NCBI RefSeq assembly: GCF_018403225.1 | Contig: NZ_BOSG01000001.1 | Coordinates: 186,001 to 250,000 of the forward strand | Direction of reading: 5' to 3' | Source of the DNA: Paenibacillus sp. J23TS9 | Lineage (GTDB): Bacteria > Bacillota > Bacilli > Paenibacillales > Paenibacillaceae | Length of the DNA: 64,000 nt | In this document: piece after piece, positions 34,471 to 44,896 of the stretch | Position numbering within the stretch: position 1 is the first letter of the stretch | Layout: each line of letters starts with the position of its first letter | Program-made: the position numbers and the translations under genes | Notes under the pieces: model-generated | The model's input: the letters and a program-made list of their open reading frames with translations, nothing else | Database searches by the model: none | What the model was told of the DNA's origin: nothing

Positions 34471-34714
34471 ACGAACACTCCCCCTGGTTCAATAAGTTTG
34501 GACAGACAATGCTTAGTATGCAGAAAGCGCTCTCGAATATACGCTCTTATCGCGCCGAGGGTGAAGGTAAATGCCGGAGATCGCAGCATGCACCCGATTG
34601 ACTGTCCTGACGGTTTTATATATAATATGACTTAATGTAGTTTTACTTAACGTAGAATGAACTAAAAACGAGACAATCTTTAGCTCAATCTATAGATTTG
34701 ATCAAATTCAATAA

Positions 34715-34996
34715 CTTCTGACAATGATGAGGGGTATTAGTTTCAGCGGTGTCACACAGAGAGCCGGCGGTTGGTGCAAGCCGGTTGACGAAGCGGAATG
34801 AACTCGCCTTGGAGTCATGGTTTGAAACGCGGAATGTTTATGATTCGGCGCGAAGAACCATCGCCTCACCTCCGATAAGGGTGCAAAGGGAGTGGAGAAT
34901 AAAGTATATTTTCCGCTAACTAGGGTGGTACCACGGGAATCAAACCTCTCGTCCCTAGCGCTAATACGCTATGGATGCAGGGGTTTTTTTAATGGA
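34715..34996 (+). ncRNA. T-box riboswitch of leuS
   Basis: The conserved T-box AGGGTGGTACCACGG lies at 34922-34936, and an antiterminator/terminator pair ends in GGGGTTTTTTT near 34980-34990. Upstream stem I elements (AGAGAG, GGTTGGTGCAAGCC) are visible. The CTC at 34803-34805 in GAACTCGCC is the likely leucine specifier codon. Uncharged tRNA-Leu should stabilise the antiterminator and turn leuS on. The 5' boundary is approximate. Confidence 0.93.
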
Positions 34997-35104
34997 TTCC
35001 GTTCTGAAAGGAACGGCGTATGAAGTTTTAAGATTAATGAAAAAAGAGTATTGGATCGCGGCTTGTAGCAAGGCCGCCTGACTGTATGAGGAGGACATCA
35101 GATT

Positions 35105-37546
35105 ATGAGTGAAAATGGGCAGCAGGCTCAGGGATATCAGGCCCAGGCAATTGAGCCGAAGTGGCAGAAGTATTGGGATGAGCATCATACGTTTAAAACG
35201 GGAGAGGAATCTGGCAAACCGAAGTTTTATGCGCTGGATATGTTTCCGTATCCATCCGGTGCGGGCCTCCATGTAGGACATCCTGAAGGTTATACGGCAA
35301 CCGACATTGTATCCCGCTATAAGAGAATGCGCGGCTACAATGTGCTGCATCCGATGGGATGGGACGCATTTGGACTACCTGCAGAGCAGCATGCTCTCGA
35401 TACAGGTGAACATCCACGTGATATCACGGTAAAGAATATCAACAATTTCCGCCGCCAAATCAAATCTTTGGGTTTCTCCTACGACTGGGATCGCGAGATC
35501 AGCACGACAGACCCGGATTATTACAAATGGACGCAGTGGATTTTCATCCAGCTGTACAATAAAGGCCTTGCTTATGTATCTGAACTGCCTGTGAACTGGT
35601 GCCCGGCTTTGGGTACCGTGCTTGCAAACGAAGAGGTTATTGACGGCAAGAGCGAGCGCGGTGGACACCCGGTTGTCCGGAAGCCGATGAGACAATGGGT
35701 GCTGAAAATTACCGAATATGCAGAACGTCTGCTTGAGGATCTGGAGGAACTGGACTGGTCCGAAAGCATTAAAGATATGCAGCGCAACTGGATTGGTAAA
35801 TCCAAAGGGGCTGAAGTGAACTTTGATATTGAAGGGCATGAAGGTAAGCTTACCGTGTTTACTACCCGTCCGGATACCCTGTTTGGCGCCAGCTACTGCG
35901 TGCTCGCTCCTGAACATGACCTGGTAGCTGAGATTACAACGCCGGATCAGCTCGAAGCTGTAAAAGCTTATCAGGATCAAGCGGCTCGTAAGAGCGACCT
36001 GGAGCGTACGGATCTGGCTAAGTACAAAACCGGTGTATTCACAGGTGCTTATGCGGTCAATCCAGTGAATGGCGCGAAGCTGCCAATCTGGATCGCCGAT
36101 TATGTACTTGCCGGTTATGGAACAGGCGCTATTATGGCGGTTCCAGGCCATGATACACGCGACTGGGAATTCGCGAAGCAGTTCGGGTTAGAAATCATTG
36201 AAGTCGTGAAAGGCGGCAATGTGCAGGAAGAGGCTTACAGTGGTGAAGGAGAGCATGTCAACTCCGGCTTCCTGAACGGCCTGGGCACAGAAAAAGCCAT
36301 CCCTGCAATGATTACCTGGCTTGAGGAAAACGGAAATGGCCAAGGGAAAACTACCTACCGTCTGCGTGATTGGCTGTTCAGCCGCCAGCGCTATTGGGGA
36401 GAGCCGATTCCGATCCTGCATCTTGAGGACGGCACCATGAAGACCGTTCCGGAGGACCAGCTTCCTTTGATGCTGCCGGATATTGATCAGATTAAACCAT
36501 CTGGCACAGGAGAATCGCCGCTTGCGAACGTAACCGAGTGGGTTGAGACGGTGGATCCGGAGACCGGCATGAAAGCACGCCGCGAGACGAACACCATGCC
36601 GCAATGGGCAGGCAGCTGCTGGTATTACCTGCGGTTTATTGATCCTCATAATCAAGAGGAGCTCATTTCGAAGGAGAAAGAACGCGAATGGATGCCGGTA
36701 GATCTCTACATCGGCGGAGTTGAGCATGCTGTGCTTCATCTGCTGTATGCACGCTTCTGGCATAAGGTTCTATATGATCTGGGCGTTGTCAGCACCAAGG
36801 AGCCGTTCCAGAAGCTGGTGAACCAGGGCATGATTCTTGGAACAAATAATGAGAAAATGAGTAAGTCCCGCGGCAATGTCATCAATCCCGATGAAATTGT
36901 TGAGAATTATGGCGCAGATACGCTCCGCATTTATGAAATGTTCATGGGGCCGCTCGAAGCGACGAAGCCATGGAACGAAAATGGTGTGGAAGGTGCGCAC
37001 CGCTTCCTGTCCCGTGTATGGCGTCTTGTCGTTAATGAAGACGGCAGTCTGAATTCAAAAATTACGGATAATGAAGGCAGCGATGAATTCAAACGCGTTT
37101 GGCATAAAACGATCAAAAAAGTTACTGAAGATATGGAACATCTGCGTTTCAACACAGCGATCAGCCAGCTGATGATCTTCATCAATGATGCTTATAAGGC
37201 TGATTCGATTCCGCGCAAAGCGATTGAGGACTTCACGCAGCTGCTTGCGCCATTTGCACCGCATATTACCGAAGAGCTGTGGGAACGTCTCGGACATCAG
37301 GAAAGCATCGCATATGCTGCATGGCCAGCTTTTGATGAAGCATGGACGGTTGATTCCGAGGTTGAAATTGTCATTCAGGTCAACGGTAAAATCGTACAAC
37401 GTGCCATGATTGCCAAAGACATGAGCCAGGAAGCTATGCAGGAATACAGCATGTCTCAGGACAATGTCCAGCAGGCCATTGCTGGCAAGACTATACGCAA
37501 AGTGGTCGCTGTACCAGGTAAACTGGTTAATATTGTAGCCAACTAA
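35105..37546 (+). CDS. leuS: leucyl-tRNA synthetase
   Basis: 813 residues. Class I signatures: HIGH-type [17 protein letters not shown] (about 42-58), editing domain with [10 protein letters not shown], and EKMSKSRGN (KMSKS loop, about 580). Full length for a bacterial LeuRS. GAGGAGG site. Controlled by the upstream T-box. Confidence 0.98.
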   Translation: MSENGQQAQGYQAQAIEPKWQKYWDEHHTFKTGEESGKPKFYALDMFPYPSGAGLHVGHPEGYTATDIVSRYKRMRGYNVLHPMGWDAFGLPAEQHALDTGEHPRDITVKNINNFRRQIKSLGFSYDWDREISTTDPDYYKWTQWIFIQLYNKGLAYVSELPVNWCPALGTVLANEEVIDGKSERGGHPVVRKPMRQWVLKITEYAERLLEDLEELDWSESIKDMQRNWIGKSKGAEVNFDIEGHEGKLTVFTTRPDTLFGASYCVLAPEHDLVAEITTPDQLEAVKAYQDQAARKSDLERTDLAKYKTGVFTGAYAVNPVNGAKLPIWIADYVLAGYGTGAIMAVPGHDTRDWEFAKQFGLEIIEVVKGGNVQEEAYSGEGEHVNSGFLNGLGTEKAIPAMITWLEENGNGQGKTTYRLRDWLFSRQRYWGEPIPILHLEDGTMKTVPEDQLPLMLPDIDQIKPSGTGESPLANVTEWVETVDPETGMKARRETNTMPQWAGSCWYYLRFIDPHNQEELISKEKEREWMPVDLYIGGVEHAVLHLLYARFWHKVLYDLGVVSTKEPFQKLVNQGMILGTNNEKMSKSRGNVINPDEIVENYGADTLRIYEMFMGPLEATKPWNENGVEGAHRFLSRVWRLVVNEDGSLNSKITDNEGSDEFKRVWHKTIKKVTEDMEHLRFNTAISQLMIFINDAYKADSIPRKAIEDFTQLLAPFAPHITEELWERLGHQESIAYAAWPAFDEAWTVDSEVEIVIQVNGKIVQRAMIAKDMSQEAMQEYSMSQDNVQQAIAGKTIRKVVAVPGKLVNIVAN

Positions 37547-37572
37547 ATCATAAACAGGATCGAAAAGCATTC

Positions 37573-37609
37573 AATCCCCGTACAATTAATTTTGTACGGG
37601 GATTTTTTT
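37573..37609 (+). terminator. rho-independent terminator
   Basis: AATCCCCGTACAA / TTGTACGGGGATT perfect stem and seven T residues after leuS. Confidence 0.9.
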
Positions 37610-37644
37610 GGAATCACTGCTTTATTGAGACATTTGCTTTACGG

Positions 37645-38475
37645 CTAAGTTTTGGAATCGCCAAAAAGCGTATTGCATTTACTCAAATCTTCATCGTATT
37701 TAGCATGAGTCGTGGAGATAAGCTGGTGAAATACACCATCCAGACTATGCTTTAACAGGGCAAGGGCTTCTGCGGTGATTCCGCCAGGGACGGCAACCCT
37801 TTCCTGAAGCTCATGAGGCTTGAAGCCGCCCTCCGTTAGCAGCTTGCCCGTTCCAAGCAGCATTTCGCCGGCCAATTCTGTGAGATTCTCACGCCCGATG
37901 CCTGTCATTTCAACCGCTGCCTCAATCCATTGATCCAGAAAGAAGCTGATGAATGCAGGTCCACAGCTGGAAAAGTCCGAGGTAATCCGCACATGGGATT
38001 CCTGGATTTCCAGGGGCCTGCTGATGAAGCCCAGGAGATTTTCCAAAAGCAGCCTGTCTTCTGCATGAATACGACTGCCGTACATGCAAAGGGAAGCACC
38101 GCTCAGCGTTAAATGTGTGATGCTTGGAATGATTTTGGCAATTTTGCAGGTCAGTGCGCTTTCGAGATGATGTGTTTGGACCGGACTCGTGATCGATACA
38201 AGGATCTGGTTAGGCTTCACTTCATCCCCGATTTCATCGATCAAGACTTTATACTGAAGCGGTTTTACGCATAGAAATACGATTTCGCTATTTTTGACGG
38301 TCTCTACATTACTGCTGCATACATTCAGTCCGGGATGACGCTGAGCCAACAAATTCACCTTTTCTAATGAACGGTTGCTGGCGAAGATTTGCTGAGGCAT
38401 GAGCGCACCGGAAGCAATGAAGGTATCGAGCAACATGCTTCCCATACTGCCGGTTCCGATGAATCCTACCTTCAT
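37645..38475 (-). CDS. comER: ComER, pyrroline-5-carboxylate reductase-like protein
   Basis: 276 residues from the ATG at 38475 (AAAGGAGGGG site); longer in-frame starts lack a site. Rossmann motif GFIGTGSMGSML (about 4-15) and the P5CR C-terminal helix region (SSCGPAFISFFLDQWIEAA and VAVPGGITAEAL). It is divergent from comEA, as in B. subtilis. A role in sporulation or competence has been proposed; a reductase activity is not certain. Confidence 0.88.
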   Translation of the reverse strand: MKVGFIGTGSMGSMLLDTFIASGALMPQQIFASNRSLEKVNLLAQRHPGLNVCSSNVETVKNSEIVFLCVKPLQYKVLIDEIGDEVKPNQILVSITSPVQTHHLESALTCKIAKIIPSITHLTLSGASLCMYGSRIHAEDRLLLENLLGFISRPLEIQESHVRITSDFSSCGPAFISFFLDQWIEAAVEMTGIGRENLTELAGEMLLGTGKLLTEGGFKPHELQERVAVPGGITAEALALLKHSLDGVFHQLISTTHAKYDEDLSKCNTLFGDSKT

Positions 38476-38665
38476 ATAGGTCCCCTCCTTTCGTGCTTTG
38501 CGGTAACGGCGCAATCCTTCTCCTTAATGTATGCGTATGAACCTGCACCTCATGACGGTTTTTCGGCAGGCACTGCTCCGGCAGAGCATTTTATTTTTTC
38601 AGAGATCAGAAGGTGTGAGCTTCTCTCAAGTAAAGACAGACATTTCTATGAAAATGAGGTGTATC

Positions 38666-39268
38666 ATGAAACGTTTGACTGTAGGGATCAGCATATGCTG
38701 TGCCATAATAGGAAGCGCCGTGATTTTATTGTCTGGCATGAAGCATGGAGATGAAGCAGAGGCGTGGAAACCGCTGAACGCCAAGCTCGCTGCTGCTTTA
38801 GAGGACGAACATAAGCCGGCACCGGAGAGCAGCACAGGACAAGCAGCGCAAAGTGGCGGGAATGCAGCTAAAGACAAAACTCAGACATCTACAGAACCTG
38901 TGAAGACCGAGCCAACCACTCAAGCGGTTTCTTCTGCTCCTGCAGGAACGGCTTCCGGAGTTACAGAGTCTCAAACAGCAGCTTCAAACGGCTCTTCGGC
39001 AAGCAGCTCCAGCGTTCCAGAAAATAAAGCGGGTAATCCTTCAACCGATCCTCCCAGCAGTGAATCGTCATCTGTCCGCAAAATAAACGTTAACACGGCA
39101 CAGGCTTCCGAGCTTACAAATATACCAGGCATTGGAGCAAAGAAGGCACAGGCCATTATCGACTATCGAAATCAGCATGGTCCATTTCAAAAGGTGGGCG
39201 ATCTGGACAAGGTTAAGGGAATTGGTGCTAAAATGCTTGAGAAAATGAAGCCCTACGTAGAGCTTTAG
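38666..39268 (+). CDS. comEA: competence protein ComEA, DNA receptor
   Basis: 200 residues from the ATG at 38666 with ATGAGGTG upstream. A membrane anchor (about 5-24), a long Ser/Thr/Ala/Glu-rich linker (45-135), then the helix-hairpin-helix DNA-binding domain (KINVNTAQASELTNIPGIGAKKA, about 139-161, and a second HhH GDLDKVKGIGAKML). Binds incoming double-stranded DNA outside the membrane. Confidence 0.93.
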   Translation: MKRLTVGISICCAIIGSAVILLSGMKHGDEAEAWKPLNAKLAAALEDEHKPAPESSTGQAAQSGGNAAKDKTQTSTEPVKTEPTTQAVSSAPAGTASGVTESQTAASNGSSASSSSVPENKAGNPSTDPPSSESSSVRKINVNTAQASELTNIPGIGAKKAQAIIDYRNQHGPFQKVGDLDKVKGIGAKMLEKMKPYVEL

Positions 39269-39322
39269 CCCGGAGATGTGCTACAATGTTTACAATCATT
39301 CTATGAAAAACAGGTGATAAAC

Positions 39323-39841
39323 GTGAACGACGAAACGCGCAAAGACTGGGACACATACTTTATGGATATTGCTTACATGGTTTCTACGCGTTCCCGCTGT
39401 CCCCGCAGGCATGTTGGTGCCGTGCTGGTTCAAGGAAAAAAACTGCTGGGCACAGCCTATAATGGGGCCCCATCGGGCGTTCCGGACTGCTCTGAGGCCG
39501 GCTGCATGATTGCAGAGGAACTCGAAATGGTAGAGCATGACGGTAAACAGGAAATGATCAAAAAGCAGCGCTGCGTGCGTACGATTCATGCCGAACAGAA
39601 TCTCCTGCTTTTTACCGACCGGATTGACCGTGAAGGCAGCTCGGTTTATGTAACGGACGAGCCCTGCTGGACCTGCGCCAATATGCTGGCCAACAGCGGG
39701 GTAACGGAAATTGTATTTCACCGATCCTATCCAAAGGATACAGATAAGGTCACGGAGATGATGAAGCAGAAGGGGATCACTTTTCGCAGACTTTCAACCT
39801 ATGAACCGCCGCGTGAAACAATGATGACCGTCTCCAACTAG
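39323..39841 (+). CDS. comEB: dCMP deaminase family protein ComEB
   Basis: 172 residues from the GTG at 39323 (CAGGTGATAA site). Zinc ligands: HAEQN (about 93) and PCWTCANML (about 116-124), plus the N-terminal CPRRHVGAVLV. It resembles dCMP deaminases with an additional Zn site. Not needed for DNA uptake in B. subtilis, though part of the operon. Confidence 0.9.
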   Translation: MNDETRKDWDTYFMDIAYMVSTRSRCPRRHVGAVLVQGKKLLGTAYNGAPSGVPDCSEAGCMIAEELEMVEHDGKQEMIKKQRCVRTIHAEQNLLLFTDRIDREGSSVYVTDEPCWTCANMLANSGVTEIVFHRSYPKDTDKVTEMMKQKGITFRRLSTYEPPRETMMTVSN

Positions 39842-39864
39842 AACAGGATAAAAAGAGAAATCGA

Positions 39865-39918
39865 GGAAGGACCTCTGCCGCCGCGGCTTTAAGCCGCAGA
39901 CAGAGGTCCTTCCTTTTT
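39865..39918 (+). terminator. strong hairpin terminator between comEB and comEC
   Basis: GGAAGGACCTCTG / CAGAGGTCCTTCC with an inner GCGGCTTTAAGCCGC hairpin and five T residues. It separates comEC transcriptionally from comEA-EB, or attenuates it. Confidence 0.85.
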
Positions 39919-39938
39919 AGATAGAAGGAGGGAATTAG

Positions 39939-42599
39939 ATGAGAGGAAGGCCGTTAATCGTCTGGACCATCGCTTGGATGGTAGGAAGCAGTATGGCCTA
40001 CGAATACTCGGGATTAAGATTATTGATGATCTGGTCCGGAATGACGCTGCTGCTTGCTATTCCTGCACTGGTGCATAGAAACCTGCTCCGCAGCATGTTA
40101 ATTGCATGGGTAGCATTGACGTTATCGGGAATATACTGGGAGTGGAGCGATGCACGGAATGTAACCGTGCTGCCGGAGGCTGTGGCCATGGATATCGCTG
40201 ATATGGGTGGAATGCTGCTGCAAGCCGAAGGCGTAATCGTCTCATCCGTCGAAGTGGACGGAGACAGGGCGGATTTACAGGTTGAACTGAAAAAAGTAAT
40301 GATACAAAAGAATGCAGATACAGGCGATTCACCATCCTCCATGAAGTCGCTTCCGTTGCTTGAGCGGGTTATGGTCCAAGTTAAACTTCAAAGCAAGGAC
40401 CAGCAGAGGTTAGCAGAAAGCTGGCAGCGGGGGGACAGGATTAAACTAAACGGATCGGTTGAGGTTCCATCTATTGCACGAAATTTCGGCGGCTTTGATT
40501 ATGCGGCGTATCTGCGCACCCAGCATATTCATTGGCTCTATAAAGTGAAAGGCATACAAAATGTACAGGCTTCACCACCTTCCCACTGGAGTACGCTTAC
40601 GATCTTCCGCTGGAATGACCGGATACGCAGCGGGCTGGGAAGTAAAATTGCGGAAATCTTTCAAGAGCCTCATGCAGGCTACATGAAAGGACTGCTTATC
40701 GGTATGCAGGATGATATTGACCCGGAGACGTACACTCAATTTTCCCAGCTTGGGTTGACCCACATCTTGGCCATATCCGGCATGCATGTTGCTGTTTATG
40801 TCGCCAGCTTGCTGTTTTTGCTGTCTTTGTTCAAGGTGTCGAAAGAGAGGTCTCTGCTAATTGTTATGATCATGATCCCGGTGTACGTGCTCATTTCCGG
40901 GGTGAGTCCTTCGGTTGTGCGGGCGGGCATTATGGGCATGATTGGGCTATTTGCTGCCAGAAAGGGCTGGCTGAAGGATGGCATGAATATTTTGGCAGCG
41001 GCAGCTCTCCTTATGATGCTGTGGAATCCGTATTATATGCTGAGTGTCAGCTTTCAGCTATCATTTCTCGTAACGGCAGGGCTCATGCTGTATGTACCGC
41101 TCGTGACCCCGCTTCTTCGCTTTCTTCCAAAGCGCTTCGCAGCAGCCGCTGGGGTGACGCTGGTCGCTCAGGTTGTTTCCTTCCCGCTCACAATCTATTA
41201 TTTCAACCAGTTTTCTTTGCTGTCTTTTGCCGCCAATTTTGTATTGGTCCCGTTGATTACTTTTCTCACGCTGCCTCTGGGCGCTGCAGCGCTGCTGCTT
41301 GGCTGGATCTGGCTGCCTGCGGGAAGGTCGGTAGGGTGGATAGCCGAAATCCTGAATGATGGAACCTTCTGGCTGGTCCGCTGGATGAACGGATACCCGC
41401 AATTTGTCACGATATGGAGATCGCCTTCAATCATTTGGATTCTAACTTACTTTGCCGTACTGTATCTACTTTTATATGTAGCAAGCCGGTACCTGATTGG
41501 CCATAAAAGCAGATTGCCAGCTGGAGATGCAAATGATACCGTTGAGCTTGAAGGCGTGGGGTCTCCCGGCAGGGCCGCGTACTCTCCGTCTCCGCCAAAC
41601 TATAAAATTGCATCTCTTATGGCCACAATTATGCTTGTCTTTATATTTTTGATATATTGGGAGTACAGGCCATCGTCATTGCATGGTGCTGGCTTGGTTC
41701 AGTTCCTGGATGTGGGACAAGGTGACAGCATTCTGATCACGACACCGGGAGGACGCAATATCCTAGTGGATGGAGGAGGCACCGTTAATTTCCGGAAGCT
41801 CCAGGATACCTGGAAGGAACGAAAAAATCCCTTTGAGGTCGGGGCTAAGGTTGTTGTGCCGCTGTTAAAGCAGCGTGGAATTCATCATCTGGACGCGGTC
41901 ATCATTACCCATGGGGATCAAGACCATGCAGGCGGAATACAGGCTGTGTTGGATCAGATTCCGGTAAAGGCTTTGCTCTTTAATGGCACGTTGGCGGGAA
42001 CCTCTTCCTTCGATAAGCTGATGGATACGGCTCTTCACCGTAAGATTCCAGTATATGCCGTTCATCAGGGCATGCAGCTAAAAATGGATGATCATACCGA
42101 TCTCTCCTTTTTATCTCCGCTCCTTGAAGAAATGGAGCAGGATGAAGTCCCTGTCGAAAAAAATCAGAATCACATCTCGGTGGCGTTTCTACTGACCATG
42201 AATGATGGAAGATTTTTATTCACCGGAGATATGGATAAAGCGGCGGAAGAAGATATACTGAGTATAGGATTGAAAAACGCACAAGCTGCCTTGACTTCGC
42301 AGCCATCTATGCCTGCCGGAGCCTTTTCTATGCCGGAAGGCAGTGTTGATGTGATCAAAATTGCCCATCATGGCAGCAAGTCGTCGAGCAGCGAAGACTG
42401 GCTTCATTATTGGCGGCCGAAAGCAGCGGTCATCTCAGCGGGTGTAAACAATTTGTACGGGCATCCGCATGCGGATGTTGTGGAACGGATTGCTGCGGAA
42501 AAGGCCCAACTATTCCGGACAGATTTAAGCGGTGAAGTGCAGATGATTGTGCAGCGGGGAAATATACAAACCCGCTTTAAATTGGATTTAATCCATTAA
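39939..42599 (+). CDS. comEC: ComEC/Rec2 DNA uptake channel
   Basis: 886 residues, AAGGAGGG site. The N-terminus (1-230) contains the DUF4131/OB-like domain, the centre (about 240-520) the competence domain with about nine helices (LGLTHILAISGMHVAVYV is the family hallmark), and the C-terminus a metallo-beta-lactamase-like nuclease domain (HGDQDHAGG, about 652). Transports single-stranded DNA across the membrane, and the nuclease may degrade the other strand. Full length, so transformation may be possible. Confidence 0.95.
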   Translation: MRGRPLIVWTIAWMVGSSMAYEYSGLRLLMIWSGMTLLLAIPALVHRNLLRSMLIAWVALTLSGIYWEWSDARNVTVLPEAVAMDIADMGGMLLQAEGVIVSSVEVDGDRADLQVELKKVMIQKNADTGDSPSSMKSLPLLERVMVQVKLQSKDQQRLAESWQRGDRIKLNGSVEVPSIARNFGGFDYAAYLRTQHIHWLYKVKGIQNVQASPPSHWSTLTIFRWNDRIRSGLGSKIAEIFQEPHAGYMKGLLIGMQDDIDPETYTQFSQLGLTHILAISGMHVAVYVASLLFLLSLFKVSKERSLLIVMIMIPVYVLISGVSPSVVRAGIMGMIGLFAARKGWLKDGMNILAAAALLMMLWNPYYMLSVSFQLSFLVTAGLMLYVPLVTPLLRFLPKRFAAAAGVTLVAQVVSFPLTIYYFNQFSLLSFAANFVLVPLITFLTLPLGAAALLLGWIWLPAGRSVGWIAEILNDGTFWLVRWMNGYPQFVTIWRSPSIIWILTYFAVLYLLLYVASRYLIGHKSRLPAGDANDTVELEGVGSPGRAAYSPSPPNYKIASLMATIMLVFIFLIYWEYRPSSLHGAGLVQFLDVGQGDSILITTPGGRNILVDGGGTVNFRKLQDTWKERKNPFEVGAKVVVPLLKQRGIHHLDAVIITHGDQDHAGGIQAVLDQIPVKALLFNGTLAGTSSFDKLMDTALHRKIPVYAVHQGMQLKMDDHTDLSFLSPLLEEMEQDEVPVEKNQNHISVAFLLTMNDGRFLFTGDMDKAAEEDILSIGLKNAQAALTSQPSMPAGAFSMPEGSVDVIKIAHHGSKSSSSEDWLHYWRPKAAVISAGVNNLYGHPHADVVERIAAEKAQLFRTDLSGEVQMIVQRGNIQTRFKLDLIH

Positions 42600-42815
42600 A
42601 TTTGAAAAGAGATCATTTGTTAACAAAATCTTAAAGAATTAACCGAAAAAAACACGTAAAATGGATAAGTTGGTGCCTCTTATATTAGAGGTGACGCGCC
42701 CACTAGAATTTGGTATTCTTAATTGGGGATTGCCATGCAATTAGCGGGTGAAAGCCATCTTCACGTACATAAGATTTTAGGGTCTTATAACGGATAAAAA
42801 ATGTTGGTTACAATT

Positions 42816-42842
42816 TGCAACAATTTGACACTCTTACACGTC
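42816..42842 (+). promoter_or_regulatory. candidate ECF-type autoregulatory promoter
   Basis: TGCAAC at 42816-42821, 17 bases, then CGTC at 42839-42842. The AAC / CGTC pair with this spacing is the ECF-sigma pattern. It lies 31 bases before the chosen GTG of the sigma gene and supports that start, because starts further upstream would precede the promoter. Confidence 0.55.
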
Positions 42843-42872
42843 TGTAAGATTGCAGGGAGAGGGGGATCCTTT

Positions 42873-43421
42873 GTGGTAGAGCAGGGACTCATAAGAGCCG
42901 CTCAATCGGGCGATCGCGACGCTCTAATCACCCTATTAAGAGAAATTGAGCATCAAGTGTATCGAACAGCCTATTACATTTTAAACGATGAACAGGATGC
43001 AATGGATGCTTCTCAGGAAGCATTGATTCGCATTTACACCAAGATAGGCTCCTATGAAGAAAAAGCGCAATTTAAAACATGGGTTCAACGGATCGTGACC
43101 AATATTTGTATTGATAAATTCCGGCGCACGAAACCTACGGTTTCTATCGATGAGCATGAACTGGTATTTCAGGATAAACAGAATGTAGAGCAATCTGTGA
43201 TGTCCTCTTACCTGGCCCAGGATATTCAGGAAGCGATAGACCAGCTGCCTGATCATCACAGGACCGTTATTGTTCTCAGATATTTGCAGGACTTTTCCTA
43301 CAATGAAATTGCTGACTGTCTGAACCTTCCCTTAAACACGGTGAAGTCTTATTTGTTCAGGGCCAGACAGCAGCTACAAAATATGCTTCAAGAGCATCAG
43401 AAAGGTGGTGTATCAGGATGA
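42873..43421 (+). CDS. ECF RNA polymerase sigma factor (SigW-like)
   Basis: 182 residues from the GTG at 42873 with GGGAGAGGGGGA upstream. Region 2 (VYRTAYYILNDEQDAMDASQEALIRIYTKI) and region 4 (LPDHHRTVIVLRYLQDFSYNEIADCLNLPLNTVKSYLFRAR). It overlaps the anti-sigma gene by 4 bases. Closest in style to SigW/SigV, i.e. envelope stress, but the stimulus is unknown. Confidence 0.9.
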   Translation: MVEQGLIRAAQSGDRDALITLLREIEHQVYRTAYYILNDEQDAMDASQEALIRIYTKIGSYEEKAQFKTWVQRIVTNICIDKFRRTKPTVSIDEHELVFQDKQNVEQSVMSSYLAQDIQEAIDQLPDHHRTVIVLRYLQDFSYNEIADCLNLPLNTVKSYLFRARQQLQNMLQEHQKGGVSG

Positions 43422-44611
43422 AATGTCCAGAGGTGGTGGAATGGATGCACCGTTATTTGGATTATGATCTAAGCGAAGAAGAGACCGTTCAGTTATATGA
43501 GCATTTAAAACAATGTCCTGAATGTACGGATACCTTTCGGATGCTGAAGTCATTGTCCCGAGATCTTGAGGATCTCCCCAAAGTAACGCCCAAATTCAGT
43601 ATTGTCGATGCCATTATGCCTCAGCTCGATGCCATAGATCAGGCCCGTCAGGAAAAGAGCGCCTCTCGCGAGGAAGCTCCTGCCGAGATGGTTCCCGTAC
43701 CAACACGGCCAGTACGTACAAGCAAATTCCGCAACTCTGTTGCCGGTCGTACGGCCATGGGTGCGGTAGCAGCTGTAATTATTCTGGGAGTGGCTATATA
43801 TAACTATTCTCCGAAGCATTTATCAACAGCAGAAGAGCCTGCCTTTAAAGCCGAGCAAAAGATGGCCGAAACAGCTTCTTCCGCAAGTGAGTCAACAACG
43901 GGCAGCGGCGGAGGGCAGCAGGATGTTAAGCCCAAGCAGGATGAACAGCAAAGTGATCCGGTGAAACAGGACACGACAGATGGATCCTCCGCTGGGAGCG
44001 GAGATGCAGAATTGACGACGCCGGATGTTTCCGCGGACCATGCGTCCAAGGATCAGACGTTGCGGTCAACCGAACCTCCAGTCAAGCCGGATGATAAAAC
44101 AAGCCGGAGCGCGGATACGGGAATAGGGAAAAAATCGGCTTCCGGCGGTGCTGTGGATTCAGGTACTCCGGCGGAATCCTCAAATCCGGAACAAGGGACT
44201 CCGGTGGACAACGGCAACGGTGGCAGCAGCCAGGATAACAAGGCGGCAGATAACAGCAGCACTCCGGAAACACCGGCTGCGGATTCGAATAGCAAAGATC
44301 AGGATCCGGGTGTCAAAGAAGATAATATGACCATGGGTATTACTAGTTTTAATAAGGCCGCAGCGGCTCAATTCAACTCTCCTGACGGCAAATATGCCGC
44401 TTCCGTAGAAGAGAAGAAGTTGGTCATTTATAATGTCTCTGATAAAGACGGGCAGAAGACGGCAGTCAAGACCATCGATTTGCCAGGCACTTGGGTGTCT
44501 GGGGTATGGTCAGCGGACAGCACGGTCTTTACCTATCAAACATCGGATGATCAGGGCGCAACGACGAGCAAAACCTATCAGGTTAACGGCTCGGATTCTT
44601 CAAATCCCTGA
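43418..44611 (+). CDS. zinc-finger anti-sigma factor, RsiW-like with long extracellular tail
   Basis: 397 residues. The ZAS motif with H28 or so (YEHLKQCPEC) binds zinc and the sigma factor. A membrane helix lies at about 112-130 (TAMGAVAAVIILGVAIYNY). Residues 135-300 form a low-complexity Ser/Asp/Gly/Lys/Pro linker, and the last 90 residues a beta domain (FNSPDGKYAASVEEKKLVIYNV) resembling a WD/beta-propeller blade. Regulated proteolysis of the extracellular part would free the sigma factor. The linker is unusually long. Confidence 0.88.
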   Translation: MKCPEVVEWMHRYLDYDLSEEETVQLYEHLKQCPECTDTFRMLKSLSRDLEDLPKVTPKFSIVDAIMPQLDAIDQARQEKSASREEAPAEMVPVPTRPVRTSKFRNSVAGRTAMGAVAAVIILGVAIYNYSPKHLSTAEEPAFKAEQKMAETASSASESTTGSGGGQQDVKPKQDEQQSDPVKQDTTDGSSAGSGDAELTTPDVSADHASKDQTLRSTEPPVKPDDKTSRSADTGIGKKSASGGAVDSGTPAESSNPEQGTPVDNGNGGSSQDNKAADNSSTPETPAADSNSKDQDPGVKEDNMTMGITSFNKAAAAQFNSPDGKYAASVEEKKLVIYNVSDKDGQKTAVKTIDLPGTWVSGVWSADSTVFTYQTSDDQGATTSKTYQVNGSDSSNP

Positions 44612-44896
44612 AAAGTGAACCGAATATATAAAAAATAAACCGGTTTGCTATATGCACAATAATTGGAGATATAGAATAGGATATACGGTTAGATTAATCC
44701 AGACCCGTCGTATGACCGCGGGCTGCAAAGTTTCTAGAGCTTTGCTTAGCCGGTGTTTATCATAGATGTGCTGGGATCAGAGGGACCTTTCCGTGAGGGA
44801 GGGTCTCTTTGCTGTTTTACCTTGGGCCGATTTTTGATAATATATTAAAGCAGGCCAAATAATGATCAGGCTACATAGATGAAAGGGGGCCTACGT

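Noticed and set aside
34201..34601. Rightward frame of 128 codons after phnE
   Set aside because: It crosses the phn terminator and is antisense to the 52-residue membrane protein gene, which has a clear ribosome site.
42600..42815. Intergenic region before the ECF sigma gene as an RNA gene
   Set aside because: One CCTCT/AGAGG hairpin near 42677 and no recognisable RNA family.
44690..44820. Hairpins before holA as a riboswitch or small RNA
   Set aside because: Only short stems (GCAAAG/CTTTGC; GGACC/GGTC) without any conserved riboswitch core; recorded but not called.
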